Source of the DNA: Lonicera japonica
Lineage: Eukaryota > Streptophyta > Magnoliopsida > Dipsacales > Caprifoliaceae
DNA length: 64,000 nucleotides
Reading direction: 5' to 3'
Assembly (NCBI GenBank): GCA_021464415.1
Contig: CM038464.1
Location: 56,285,328-56,349,327, forward strand
The notes below the pieces were generated by a model. That model did not search any database. It had not been told where the DNA came from and was given only the letters and a program-made list of their open reading frames with translations. A program made the position numbers and the translations under genes. Shown here piece by piece: positions 11,267 through 23,360 of this stretch. Position 1 is the stretch's first letter. The number at the start of each line of letters is the position of its first letter.

Positions 11267-14200
11267 ATGCATTCTCCATTTACCCAGTATGCCACCTCAA
11301 GCAGGATGGGTGTTTACGATCCAATCAACCAGATGGGTATGTGGGGAGATTTTAAAGATAATGGCTGTTTGAATACGCCCACATCCGTGATTATAGAAGC
11401 TGACACAAAACTAGACAGCCAGGTGCTTATTTTTAAAATTTTCCTTTCACCTTAAACTTGTACCATATTTTCTTGATTGCTCATTGCTGAGAAACTGATT
11501 TATGTTTGTACAATGTGTTCAGTCAGAGGACAATTCAAACGGAACTCATGGACCTTGTAACAATTATGACGAAGAGGCGATTAAACCTACTGATAAGGTA
11601 AAGAAATTGGATTATTGTGTGTTTAGTCTTCTGCCCTTAATCATTGTTTTTTCTCGTTGTTGAAGTTTTTCACCTTAACATGGGAGTCTAAATGCTGTGG
11701 AAGATTGACAAACTGCAGTTTGCAGTAATGAATCTTATTTGTGGCTTCTGCTCAGACTGTGAATACATTCGTCAGTGAAATTACTTTGGAATCCTAGTTA
11801 TAAATGCCTTGAATTCTTTCATCTTCTTGCCCAAGCCGTGTTTTCTTTTTCACCTCATCTTTGTTTTCACCTTTTTCTTGTGGTTAAAGACATCTTTTTT
11901 TTTTCTTTTTTTTTGATGAAAAATTGCCCCAAAAAAGAAAAAAAAGAAAAAGATCAGTCAAAAGCCCTCATGCTACTATTTACAAAATACTCTTCTAACA
12001 ATTCCTAGTCGGTAGTTATCATTGGACCTTTCTGTTGGAACACTTGATTCTAATTTATGCTATGAATTTTATATTCTAAAAATTTCTTGTAACAAGTGGA
12101 GCTTGGAACTTGTGGAGTATAGTAAACCTCGGTGCTATTGTGTTGTATCAAAGATAACTTCTTACTATAAAATATTGCAGATTTTGAGGATATTTTTGTA
12201 ACTTTCATTCATACAATTGAACGACAGATAAATCAACTAGTCTATAAATATTTGTTTTGCAGACAGAATCTCTTGGTAAAAAAGTATGTTATTCAGTGTG
12301 GTAAAATCATACAACCCTCGTAGAGTTGCTCAAGACAGAAATTAAAATGAGTTTTTTTCTGAATTTCTACCACTTTCTTCATTTTGACATTATATGTTTC
12401 ACCATTTGCTCAACCTTTTATTGCTTTGCCTTTACTTTGTACATATATTGTTTTCACTCTCTCTGTGTTTCTCTGTTCCTTTTTAAATGTCAAAATGTAT
12501 TGTTTGGAAGCTTAAATGATCATACTACCCTTACCATTCAGTTCGTTTAGTGTATGCCATTCTTTAAGAGCTAGATGAACCAAAACATTGTTAATTTCTT
12601 AAATTGAAGTTGCTACAAGTATTCAGTATACTTATCATCATAGACAATTTTTGTAGCCTCCACGATTTACTAGGAATCCATTTTACTCGTCATTTCTTCA
12701 GTTTTCAATTCTATAATGCAACTTAATACCTCTTGTATTGCATTGGGACTTATCACTTATATGGATTTTTTCTGTGTTCTTAATTTATGAGTTTTAATCT
12801 TTATAATCTTGTTTGACAATCTGTACTTTGACTATAATCTATTTACTTTCTTAAGTTCCAGTGTTCCACTGTTTTCTTCAACCAGCCTTACTTGTCAAGT
12901 ACTCCATTACATGTCCATTTCAACAGTTAAATCCTGGTATCCCACACTTTTCTTGTTTTTACTAAATGGAACTAAAAAGAGATTTATTCACAGGTTATGA
13001 AACGTTTAGCAAAAAACCGTGAGGCTGCTCGTAAAAGTCGTTTGCGGAAAAAGGTAGGTGAGGGGTGTCACTGAAACAGTATATGCCTAAATAGAAGATG
13101 GACCATCATTATTACGGTTGGTACTAATTTTTTTATCACGTGTTCTGTTACATAGGCCTATGTTCAGCAGTTAGAAACAAGTCGGTTGAAACTGCTTCAA
13201 TTGGAACAAGAGCTTGAACAAGTTAGGCAACAGGTAAAAGGGGAAGATTTTCTCTGCATGTTATTTGATCCACAATCAGCTGATTATGTAAAACTCTTTC
13301 CTTGATTTTTTCAACCATGCTATGTTTCAGGGGGGATATATAGGTGGTGGTGGTGGTGGTGCTGGTCATTTGGGGTGCTCAGGAACTGTAAGATCAGGTT
13401 TGTTTGTAGGTCGATATGCCACCACTAGCATCATTAATTCAATGATTATGCTGATCAAAAGTTGCTATGAGCAGTTTATATTGAACTCCCTCAGTCCCTA
13501 GTTAAAAGTCCACATTTGACTGTTACATTTTCAGGACAAAGCGTTTTCCTATTTTGAGTTTTGGTATGTTGCTTATGTTTTGAAAAGGAAAATAAAGTCT
13601 TAATTTGGGACAGAGTTAGTACATTCTATTAACATGCTAGAGTTGGTCACTAGATGGCGAGGCATTTGAAATTGTTGTGATTATAGGGATTGCCTTAGAT
13701 GGTGATGAATAAGTTATGACAATCAAACATTGCTAAGAAGTATGCCTCTTAATTTCAGACACATCCGTAAAAGGAAAGTGGGGCTCTGAATTTGAGAGGG
13801 AGGAAATAATAGTTTTTCTTGTCATACTGCCTTGCAACATAGTATCATAGCATGAGCTTAAACTTTATTTTAATGAAAAGTTTATTTTGATATATTGCAC
13901 AATTTTATAGCCTACTTTTAGAAAAGGGCCACTTACAAAGGTAACAGTAAGGAAAATGGGACTCCTTAAATGCAGGGTACCTGGCATTTGTGAATTAGGC
14001 TCTATTCTTTGTTCATGCAGGTATTGGTGCATTTGAGAGAGAATATGGACAGTGGGTGAAAGAACAAAATAGACTAACTTTCAAACTGAGGACCGCTTTG
14101 GAATATCATTTAGCTGATGAGGTACAGCTGGGTACGCTTGTCAATGGGGGCATGGAACTCTATTCTGATCTATTCCGCATGAAAGCAAGTGCTGCAAAAT

Positions 14201-17200
14201 CTGATGTATTCTATCTCATGACTGGCATGTGGAGAACTTCATCTGAACGCTTTCTCCTATGGATTGGAGGGTTTCGCCCTTCAGAGCTTCTAAAGGTGAT
14301 GGATGCATGGTTACTTTAGCTTATTACTTACTTCTAATGGTCATTTCACATTCTTCTTCTATAGATTCTTTGGATTCTGATTTTGACTTTATTGTGGAAT
14401 CAGAAATTGGTAATTTTGACATAAAGTTTGAACTCAGAGAAAATTTAATGGGCTTCTCTTACACAATTATGTATCTCTGTCTTTAGATTTAGATGTACCT
14501 TTTGTAATAATATCTAGGTAAGTCACCAATCCCTAAAACGAACTGTGTAATTAGCTACGGCACCGGGTGTATTTCGCCAAGGGTGTCCTATTGATTAGTT
14601 GTCTATAAGATGAACTTAGTTCTATCTAGTTATTAAATAAGTCCCTCTTTGTAATGTTGGCCATGAATGATAGGGCCCCTAACTGACAATTTGGTTTTAA
14701 AATAAGTAGTTTGATCAAGATTTAGGCTAGGGATTAAAATGAATCCCATTAGTTGAGCTCGGCTTGTGATGGTTCGAGATTTGTTTGTGAAACAAATGGA
14801 CCAAGCTTGAACACATTTTGGAGGTCGACATGTTAATGAGCTCAGCTCAATAAGCTCTCAAGCTACTCAAGCTCGGCTATTTTAAGCTTGAAATGCTTTA
14901 CAAACCTAGCTTGAACAACCCCCACTGTTCGGCTTGGCTCAGCTCGTTTACAGCCCTAATTAAGGCAAATTTAATAATATAATTATTGTTCGTATAATTG
15001 TCTATATTGTTCACCTATTCTTCTTCCTTTCTCTCCCGTTACTTGGCCTGGCCAACCACCAGCAATGGCCACCTCCGGCTAATTCCCAATTAAAATAATG
15101 CGGGATATTGTGTCATATCTGTTGATATTTTGCATTTTCGTGGTTCCGGTTCAATATAACCCCCAGTTATGGTTCTTACAATGTAACACACTATATCACG
15201 TGTGTCGTGATCACAATATGTCAGATATATTTTTGCACTTTTTCAATCACTTACTTCTGATACACATTTTGGTCATTTGACGTTTACAAGAAATCATCAC
15301 ATATCTAAAGCCTTGCAGGATCTTTCATGGTAAACGTGTTTATGTTTTATACAAGTTCCCATTACAAGGATGATCAACAATTGAATGCACTAGGCACACA
15401 AATACAGTATGTACGTGATATATCCATAAAATTGGAGTTGTGACAATCCTTCTCACTGGTGATCGTTTGGACTCATTTACCGAATAATTTAGCGTTTAAC
15501 TACTGCAGGTTCTACTACCGCAGCTTGACCTATCGGACCAACAAGCTTCAGAAGTTGGTAATCTAAGGCAATCATGCCAGCAAGCAGAAGATGCTATCTC
15601 ACAAGGAATGAATCAACTACAGCAAACTGTGGCCGAGGCTGTGGGAGCAGCTGGTGTTCAACTGTGTCGGGGAATCTACAATCGGCAAGTGGCTAATGCA
15701 TTGGACAGGTTGGAAGCCGTGGTGAGCTTTGTCAATCAGGTAATATAATCATGTATTTGACCACTTTAAATTCTTATATATATATATATATACGATATAG
15801 TAATGAGGTTCGAATTCTTTTGCAATCATATTTTTATGAAAAAGAAGATTGTAGGATAAAATTGGAAATCAAAAGTATGATAGAACCTCAGAAGTGGTTG
15901 AAATCCGTCCTGGCATATTTTTATGAAAAAAGAAAATAAGTCGTGGGTAAATTTGGAAATCAGAAGTACGACGGAGCCTTAAAAACGGTTGAAATCTGTC
16001 CTGGTTTTGTAATAGTATAGATAGACGCTTTTAGCCATAGAGGAACTTTTAAGTGCACTGTAGTGTTAATTAATTCTGAACCATTGTTTGCAAAGAGATG
16101 GCTAAGATGTTGACACGTCTGCAATCAGTTAAATAGTTGTTAAGAACCATCTCTGCTTAAGCTGTTAGGAGAAGGAACTGTAATGAATATCATGCTTAAT
16201 ACCCTCTCTCATGTGCGACTAGGCGACCCCATACTCGCACTTGGAGAGTAGACAAATTTCGAATTTCGAATTAACAAATGGGGGATAGAGGTGATAAGGC
16301 TTGAGCTTTGGATCTCCTAGAAAACCAAGTTCTGATACCATGCTAAGAACCATCTCTCCCAAAAGCTTAAGTTGTTAGGAGAAGGAATTGCAATGCATAT
16401 CATGTTTAACAATAGTACACCGAACCGCGTCGTTTCCCAGCCCCATGAGTCTAACGGCTTGTATTTTCTCTCTTTTGGCCATATACTTTCTCTCTTCCAT
16501 ATAGCCCCCATGCTACTCAGGTCAGAGCATAAACTAGTGATGCTTTCGGCTAGTGGATTGTCGCCATTTCAAGGAAATTCTACGCTCCACTCCTTTACCT
16601 CAAATCACCAAAAAGCTTCCAAATGAGGGTAAGGAAAATCCTCAAGATTATCTAACAAAACTACTACTCACGTGAGCCCACATCCTTGCTTTTCTAGCAA
16701 GCAGCCCGCTTCCCGTTACTCAATAGGCCAATTCCTCGCAGTTAATTAAGGGAGCCATTGATAAAAGGAAATATACTTGTTGACCAAAAAGAAAATCCTC
16801 TTGTGTCTCTTCTATTCCATTTAAGACACCCATTTGAATGAAGATTTGCAGAACTGTCTCTAATATTACTTCAATTCTACCATCCTGATCATTTATTTTC
16901 TTTAAATATACCCTTATATACGTTCATATATATTATATATACAAGAGAGGAAGAGATTTACCCAACAAATTTCTGAAACATTTCTTTGTGATTCTTAGAA
17001 TCCATATGTGATTCTGTCTAATCTTCATTTGGTTTCAAAGAAAAAAACATTCAAAACAAAATAATAATTTTGCAAAGGTACTTGTAAATTTGCTCAGCTA
17101 TTTTTGCAGACCCCTCAATAATCCCAAAAGCTGCAAATTGAAGCATTGAATTCCTCTTGGAATTTGTCAAAATTCTTGGTTTAATCAAGAATTACACATA

Positions 17201-18111
17201 TGATTGAGGAAATAGATGAAAACAGCGCTCTTCGTTTTGTTGATGCTCTGCTATATACTTATATGTTCTTTTCTTTATTATTGATTTTATTTTCTCTCTA
17301 GCCTTTCTCTTCTCTTTTAGAGCTACCAAGACTAGGAAGATGAAGAGGATTGGTGGGTGGAATGGTGGAAGGATTCTGATAGTTAGGAATGATGGTAGAC
17401 ATGACTGCTTTTTGTATTTTGCAGAATAAGTTTCGGGAGCAGAGATGGAAGAGATAAATATAAAGCAGAGAGTGACGGCGTTAAAGCATAATTGCCTACA
17501 ACGGCGTAGTTTAATTTTTAGTAAAGGATTTTGCAGTGTGTCTACATCTTAGCTAGTTACTCAAATTAGACGTTGGAGATTTTATAAGTATTATGGTGCA
17601 GTGGATTTATCCACTTCAGAGGAGCCAAGTCCGTTTTAAGAGACACCTTGAAATGTCATTTATCCACTTTGGTCATGTTTTTACATGACGTGACGAGAAA
17701 CACAAGGACAAGAACACGATACGAGGTTGTGTTAGTTTTAGCCCACGACTTAATAGACACAACTAGAATTGAACTATAATACTTGTTCTTTTTCATTTAC
17801 CGCGTTTCTCCTTCGTTTCTTTCCTATATCAAAGTGAATCATAGCACCAAAGAGTATTCATATTTGAATTTTTACTTTTGTTTTGATGTTTTTGAAAAAC
17901 ATGAAACATTTCTAAACATTTAGTTGTAATGTGCGTGTGCTTATTTTTCTCTTACTAGGCGGATCATCTTCGTCAAGAAACTCTACAACAAATGACACGC
18001 ATCTTAGCGATCCCTCAACAAGCCCGAGCCTTGGTTGCGTTAGGCGATTACTTCCAAAGCCTCCGAGCTCTTAGTCAGCTATGGGACACTCGTCCTCACA
18101 AGCCTTCCTAA
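11267..18111 (+). CDS. TGA1: TGA1/TGA4-like (clade I) bZIP transcription factor, eight coding exons
   Basis: Exons: 11267-11422, 11523-11597, 12994-13053, 13156-13233, 13331-13397, 14021-14295, 15509-15739 and 17959-18111. All have GT donors and AG acceptors and join in frame to 364 codons plus stop, close to the usual length of the family. TGA factors are nuclear, bind TGACG (as-1) elements as dimers and recruit NPR1-type co-activators in salicylic acid defence. The N-terminus has the clade-I phrase VYDPINQMGMWG. Exon 3 is the basic region (NREAARKSRLRKK core), exon 4 the leucine zipper, and exons 6-8 the DOG1/seed-dormancy domain with GMWRTSSERFLLWIGGFRPSELL and the QSCQQAEDA phrase. Odd points: the basic region reads KRLAKNREAA where most relatives have RRLAQNREAA, exon 5 encodes a run of six glycines, and the first of the two regulatory cysteines of TGA1 appears to be glycine (EVGNLRQSC). 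The last intron is 2.2 kb and carries a TRIM element. Exon borders are read by eye. Confidence 0.9.
14296..15508 (+). other. TGA intron 6 (1.2 kb)
   Basis: Bounded by GTGATG and CTGCAG. Around 14700-14970 it contains repeated AGCTCGGCT/AAGCTTG-type phrases ending in CGTTTACAGCCCTAATTAA, which resembles the end of a hAT-like MITE, but I could not find a matching left end with a target duplication. Confidence 0.5.
16133..16416 (-). mobile_element. TRIM (miniature LTR retroelement) with ATAGT target duplication, in TGA intron 7
   Basis: The element itself is 16138-16411 (274 bp). Two direct repeats of about 65-70 bp (16138-16202 and 16340-16411) begin TGTTAAGAACCATCTCT / TGCTAAGAACCATCTCT and end CTTAATA / TTTAACA. 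Next to the right repeat, reading on the minus strand, is TGGTATCAGAAC, a primer-binding site of initiator tRNA-Met type. The five bases ATAGT sit on both sides (16133-16137 and 16412-16416). Short terminal repeats, a PBS and no coding capacity define a TRIM. It lies wholly within the intron and does not touch a splice site. Confidence 0.85.
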
Positions 18112-19485
18112 CGAGATTCCTCAAAAGATTAGACCAAATTTCAAATTGTAAGGAATAGTCACCTATGGGACACTCCGTCATCTATGCATGCCCTCTTGTT
18201 TCTGGTCAGCATAAATTTACGTAGAGTACTCATTTTGTTCGAGTTTTCATGCTTTTAACGAATCAAATTAGTAAAGCACGAAAACTTGAACCAAACAAGC
18301 CAAAAACGTAGCCCATGTTTGGTTCATTGAAAACTCAATGTAGTGGAAATGTACCACTTTAAAGAGTTTCATTCAAATGAAAAATTTTAAGCTTGTTTGG
18401 TTGGTATTAGAAATGATGAAAATCAGCTACACTACATTTTTGTAAAAATAAGCTACAGTTTTTTCATTTCCTGTACCAACCAAGCAAATAGATAATGTTT
18501 GCCGTGTTTTGCGATCAAGTAGTAAAATGGTTGGCTATATCTTGTACAGAGAGAAAGAATGTGTGTTTGCACCTACTTGTATAATACATTGTAGATGATT
18601 TTTGTAAGCATGTATATTTCGAGTTATGGTCTGTTTTCTCGAGTCCTAGCTTGTAATATATATAAAATTATAAAATGGCGGAAGAGGGTTTGTTTGTAAG
18701 GACAATGCGTTCTGTTGGCATTAGTGATTTATTTTTATGTAGTTAACCACATTTGATGCAAATCAGCTACACATCAAATCATTCCTTAATCAAACCAATC
18801 AGTCAAAACATGTTTATTTTTGCTACATTGAGTTTTCATCAAATCAAACAGGAAACACAAACTACATTAAAAAGGGAGAGTGAGACGCAGATGAACTAGA
18901 CCGATCAATTGGACGGCTTGGGCTAAGCCTTTTGAGTTTAGACGGGGCGGAAGTGAGTTGTCAGCAGAGTGGGTTCGGGCCAGGTTTTACTGGGCCACGT
19001 TGGGTTAGAGTTATAAACACAAGTCTCGCATAGAAAAAAAATGTAAATTGGATTCGGGCCAGGTTTTACTGGGCGACGTTGGGTTAGGGTTATAAACACA
19101 AGTCTCGCATAAAAAAAAAATGTAAATTTGGGAGTAGTATATAAAGATTATGGGCACCCTTTTCCTGCAAGCTTACTTTCGAGGATTATGCAGTACTTCA
19201 ATTTTTAGTGGACCCTAGATATCCCTTCTTCGCATGCCCTTGGTATTACCGTAAATGCAAGCTGGGCGTTGGACATGGTAACTCATAAATGTATCTTTTT
19301 TTTTGTTTATGCCATGAAGTGTCCGCGCCATCTTTTACATACTTCGCACGAGATAACACACTAATAACATTAATACATGGTTAAGTTCAGTAATATATAT
19401 ACTAGTGTCTAATCCTTCTTTTTTCTGTGCATGAATCCTGTAATTTGGAATGGAAAAACAAAAAGTAAAAAGTTACAATTGCTAA
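18112..19485. other. TGA 3' untranslated region and downstream spacer
   Basis: The stretch to about 18700 is probably the 3' UTR. From 18290 to 18480 and 18745 to 18860 there are short inverted phrases (AGCTACA, TTTTCATTTC, AACCAA) like eroded MITE ends. A 79-bp tandem duplication lies at 18972-19128. No ORF of interest. Confidence 0.5.
18972..19128. repeat. 79-bp tandem duplication
   Basis: Unit 1 (18972-19050) and unit 2 (19051-19128) both read TTCGGGCCAGGTTTTACTGG, then an ACGTTGGGTTAG stretch, then CACAAGTCTCGCATA and a poly-A run. They differ at only a few positions, so the duplication is young. Confidence 0.85.
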
Positions 19486-19789
19486 GAGCATCTCCAGTGG
19501 CTCCGTGTAAAATTGTTGTGTAAATCCTATGTGGCACATGAAGTGGTCCAATAAAAAAACTCCACCCACACAAAAGAGGAGAGAGAATGAGTGGATTTTT
19601 ACAATGATGAGGAGAGAGAATGCACACAATGTGCAAATTTACCCATTGTGTGCATTCTCTCTCCTCATCATTGTAAAAATCCACTCATTCTCTCTCCTCT
19701 TTTGTGTGGGTGGAGTTTTTTTATTGGACCACTTCATGTGCCACATAGGATTTACACAACAATTTTACACGGTACCACTGGAGATGCAC
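19486..19789. mobile_element. Nearly perfect palindromic MITE (Tourist-like, TAA target)
   Basis: A 304-bp element flanked by TAA (19483-19485 and 19790-19792). The two halves are almost exact reverse complements: the left arm begins GAGCATCTCCAGTGG and the right arm ends CCACTGGAGATGCAC, with a short spacer around 19630-19645. The arms are roughly 140 bp each. The GAGCATCTCCA start is common in plant MITEs. The near-identical ORFs seen on both strands here are a consequence of the palindrome and are not genes. Confidence 0.85.
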
Positions 19790-19792
19790 TAA

Positions 19793-21760
19793 GGGAAGAT
19801 TATGAATTTGAAGCTAATTACATCCTTAAATTCTTGTTTATTTTTGAAGAATCATATGGTGTCATGAACAAAATTAGAAATGTTTAGTTCATCATAACTA
19901 CCCCATAATGCGTGAGGAATTAAATGAGTGTTTTTACATTCAACAATGTTCATATTGCATATTGTTCTAGCAAGAATCTCAATATATTATTCGGACCCGA
20001 GTCGTTTATGGATGAATAATTAAAAACAAGAATAATAAATAATCCCACCACACAATATTAAGAAGTAACATGGTTCAACAATTGCTTACTCTACAATCAC
20101 TTTTATTATCAGAGCTTTAGGTGCCTCGATTCCCTTTCCCTATCAATTTTGTGTATTTGCCTCTAATCTTTTCGTGTCCTTATTAGTACCAATTGCCTTG
20201 TTGAACCGTATTAGTTGAGTCGCTTGGGGCAGTGCCAAAACTACATGGTCACAAAGGGCTCCACGGCCTCTCAAACATCCTCAATCAATATCTTTGATAT
20301 ATACATATACAATTAGATTCTAGAAATGTAATCAGTTTCACTTTTAAAAAGTAAATTATTCTGACACCTCAAAAGATATTTTTTCACCTCAAAAGTGTTC
20401 TAAAGATAGTAAGGATTGTTAAAGTATATCAAAAGTGTAAGAAGTCAAGAATTATTAAAGCATACAAATATAGTAGCCAGAAAAGCCGGGGGGCAAAATT
20501 TTTTTTTATATACATTGAACAAACACAAACTTAAATTTCTTGTCAACATATATCAACCTTTTCCGCTTCACGGTGCTTTGGACAGCCAGAGTCACCAGTC
20601 AAGGAAAGTCGGAGAGGAAATCGGTGGCTCAGTAAGAAGTGCGGAAAAGGTTTGAAGAATTGCAAAAATTAACGGGGGAGAAGAGAATGGAAAAAGAAAG
20701 GGGGGAGAGACTATCTCCCTCTTCATTTTGTATTTCAATTATCCAAATAGCCCTCCACTTTTATTTCTTCAAATTATATACTCTTAACTATAAATTTATA
20801 CATATAAATCCTTATATTATTTTAAATACGAAATCGTCGGGATGCACCCGCACCCCCTCGCAGTGTGGCTAAGCCTCTACTTGTTATGTTATATTTTATG
20901 TAAGTTCTTACTTAGGTGTTCTACGTTTAATATTTTGTGCTCTCAAATTATTTTGTTCACGCTTGACTTTTCTATCTTTATAAGTATAAAATAATTTTAA
21001 GATAATCATCATGATAAAAAAAAATTTTTTTTAATAATTTATTTACTATTGTGAGATTCAATACACTTTGTGTTCTAATAAAAAGAGTGGACTTTTGATT
21101 TAGACATCCAAAAAATAATACTCGACTCTCAATATTAATGAAATATCGTCTTTCATCAATTAGTTATAAACAAGTGTGTAATTCACGTAATTCATGGGTA
21201 TTTTAATTTGCAGAATATATCAATATTTCAAAATAGTTGTAAGTACCTGGAAGAAATTGAACTTAACAGTTGAGTAATTTTTCTCATAAACTTTGCCAAA
21301 TTGAAATTTAAAATTGTACCTGTAAAAAAGAATTTAAAAATTCTAATTGAATGAATGATTCTCTTTCTCTCAACAAAAAAAAGTTAGTACGCATTAAGAT
21401 AAAAAACAGTGAAGATCAAAATTTAACAATATTTTTAATAAAAATTATAATAATCAAGTAAAAGTTTGAAAGTATAATAAAATAAGTTTTTGAATAGGTT
21501 TCACCTTGTATATTATGTCTTTCATAGTAAACAAAATGAAACTGGAGACTAAAGTTTTGACATTTGTTCACTCGAAAATTAGAGAAGCTAGAGATAGAGC
21601 TAAAGATAATACAATGGCGAACAAAAAAAAGAAAAGAAAAGGATAATTGCAAAATTGCAGTTCTATCACAAAGTTTATTAAGTAAATTTTTTTACTTGAA
21701 TGGAGAAGGAAGAGATAGACCTAAACAAATATAAAGGCAAACAATTAAAGAACCTAATTA
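19793..21760. other. Gene-free spacer
   Basis: No recognisable coding or RNA feature. Mostly AT-rich sequence with a slightly GC-richer patch around 20560-20720. Confidence 0.5.
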
Positions 21761-21779
21761 TCTATTATCTATCTATCTA

Positions 21780-21811
<32 letters not shown>

Positions 21812-22571
21812 AAAGTACGAATAACTTAAGTGTTTTTCCTCCTTTTTGGTAGAGACGAATATGCCCTTGATTTTTTAAAAATATATATATAACTTCATAT
21901 ATTTTTATATTATAATATTAGTATTCCAAAAGACGAATATGCCCTTGATTTTTAAAAAATATATATATAACTTCATATATTTTTATATTATAATATTAGT
22001 ATTCCAAATTAATTTAAACTCTACTTATTTGGTTAAACTAATTAAACATAATAGTATTGGTATTCAAAATACTGTATAACTCCATAGGCCCAAGAAAGGT
22101 TTCACGTAGCGGGAAATCGAACTTAAGACTGTGCGCCTACCCACACAGTCCCAAATTCGCCTTTATCGCTGTGACAACCCATTGGGTTGCAAAAGTATGT
22201 ATATTTATATTTAATAAACCGCAAAACTATGTATATTTAATAAACCGTACCCTTTTTTGTAGAGGCAAATATGCCCTTAATTTTAAATATAAGATTTTAA
22301 GATTTACATAAAAAAAAAAAGCAATATAACTTCATATATTTTTATATTATTGTATTAGTATTCCAAATAAATTTAAACTCTACTTATTTGATTAAACTAA
22401 TTAAACAAGTTAGAATTATATTAGTATTAGTATTTCACATAGTGTATAACTCCATATATTTTTATATTAGTATTAGTATTTTAAATAAATTTAAACTCTA
22501 CTTTATTTGATTGAAGTATGTATATTTATATTTAATTAGTTTTTGTGCACGTGCGATGTACGTGGTTTTAG
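21761..22571 (+). mobile_element. Helitron-like non-autonomous element (candidate)
   Basis: It begins after an A with TCTATTATCTATCTATC and continues with a TATAAAAGTACGAATAAC...GTGTTTTTCCTCC phrase typical of plant Helitron 5' ends. It ends with a small hairpin CACGTGCGATGTACGTG followed by TTTTAG and T, close to the hairpin plus CTRR end of Helitrons. Inside is a direct repeat of about 80 bp (from GACGAATATGCCCTTGATTT at about 21855 and 21932) and a third diverged copy near 22262. No Rep/helicase. Confidence 0.5.
22080..22200 (-). mobile_element. Possible SINE/tRNA-like fragment inside the Helitron-like repeat
   Basis: On the minus strand this segment has a tRNA-like look (GGGACTGTGTGGGTAGGCGC, then AAGTTCGATTTCCCG as a weak B-box). 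It interrupts a repeat unit that is continuous in the neighbouring copies. It lacks a clear target duplication, so this is a tentative call. Confidence 0.3.
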
Positions 22572-22949
22572 TGCTTAACAAAGGTAATTAATTAAGTCTA
22601 TTAATGAATACGTACATACTAAGAATCGAATAATTGGTATGAAATAAAAACAATCACAAATAAGCAAAAGCATAGTATTAAGTGTAAAATTTAAATTAAT
22701 AATTATAAGAAAATTAATAGAAAATCGTAAAATCAGTCAATTATATAAAACTGTTATAGATATGAGATAAAAATTGATCATGTATATTACAAATTTTTAG
22801 AATCGGTAGAATTATAAATTTTTATAATTGATAGATAGTTAATTCTATTAAACGTTTGTGGATTATTATGCACAGTATCACAAAATAGTATAACACTCAT
22901 ATAAATAATATATTGTATAACCTGATGATGTATAAGTTAATATTAAATA

Positions 22950-23100
22950 GTTTTGTAATTTTAATACGGTTTATTAAATTTACATACTTTTGCGGTTTAT
23001 TAAATATAAATATACATACTTTAACCAAATTAAGTAGAGTTTAAATTTATTTAAAATACTAATATAAAAATATATGGAGTTATACACTATTTATACATAG
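22950..23100 (-). repeat. Inverted copy of part of the Helitron-like repeat
   Basis: Read on the minus strand, this stretch (TATAACTCCATATATTTTTA, then AATTTAAACTCTACTTA, then AATAAACCGCAAAAGTATGT) matches segments at 22190-22240 and 22430-22520 in opposite orientation. Confidence 0.65.
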
Positions 23101-23360
23101 GTTCTATTTTAAACTTATGCTACTATTTAAATATTATCTGCAACTGAAACATTGCATGCCTCCTTCCTTCAACCATATCATTCAATATCTCAACAATAAA
23201 CACAAATTACAATAATAATTGTGTACTACTACTGGGTTGCTCAACAACTCAACCACAAACCCATTTTCCGGCCTATACTCTTACACAACTTAAGAATCTA
23301 AAAACCAACTTGTTCTCGAGTTACTTGACATTTTTGACTTCCTTGCTGTGATAATTGTGT

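Noticed and set aside
12263..12283. A 21-base in-frame micro-exon in the TGA gene (encoding TESLGKK) with AG and GT borders
   Set aside because: Joining exon 2 directly to exon 3 gives the normal family phrase across the junction (TDK then VMKRLA); the insert has no counterpart that I recall. It could only be an alternative exon.
19402..19887. Four overlapping open frames of 75-98 codons on both strands
   Set aside because: They are mirror images of each other caused by the palindromic MITE.
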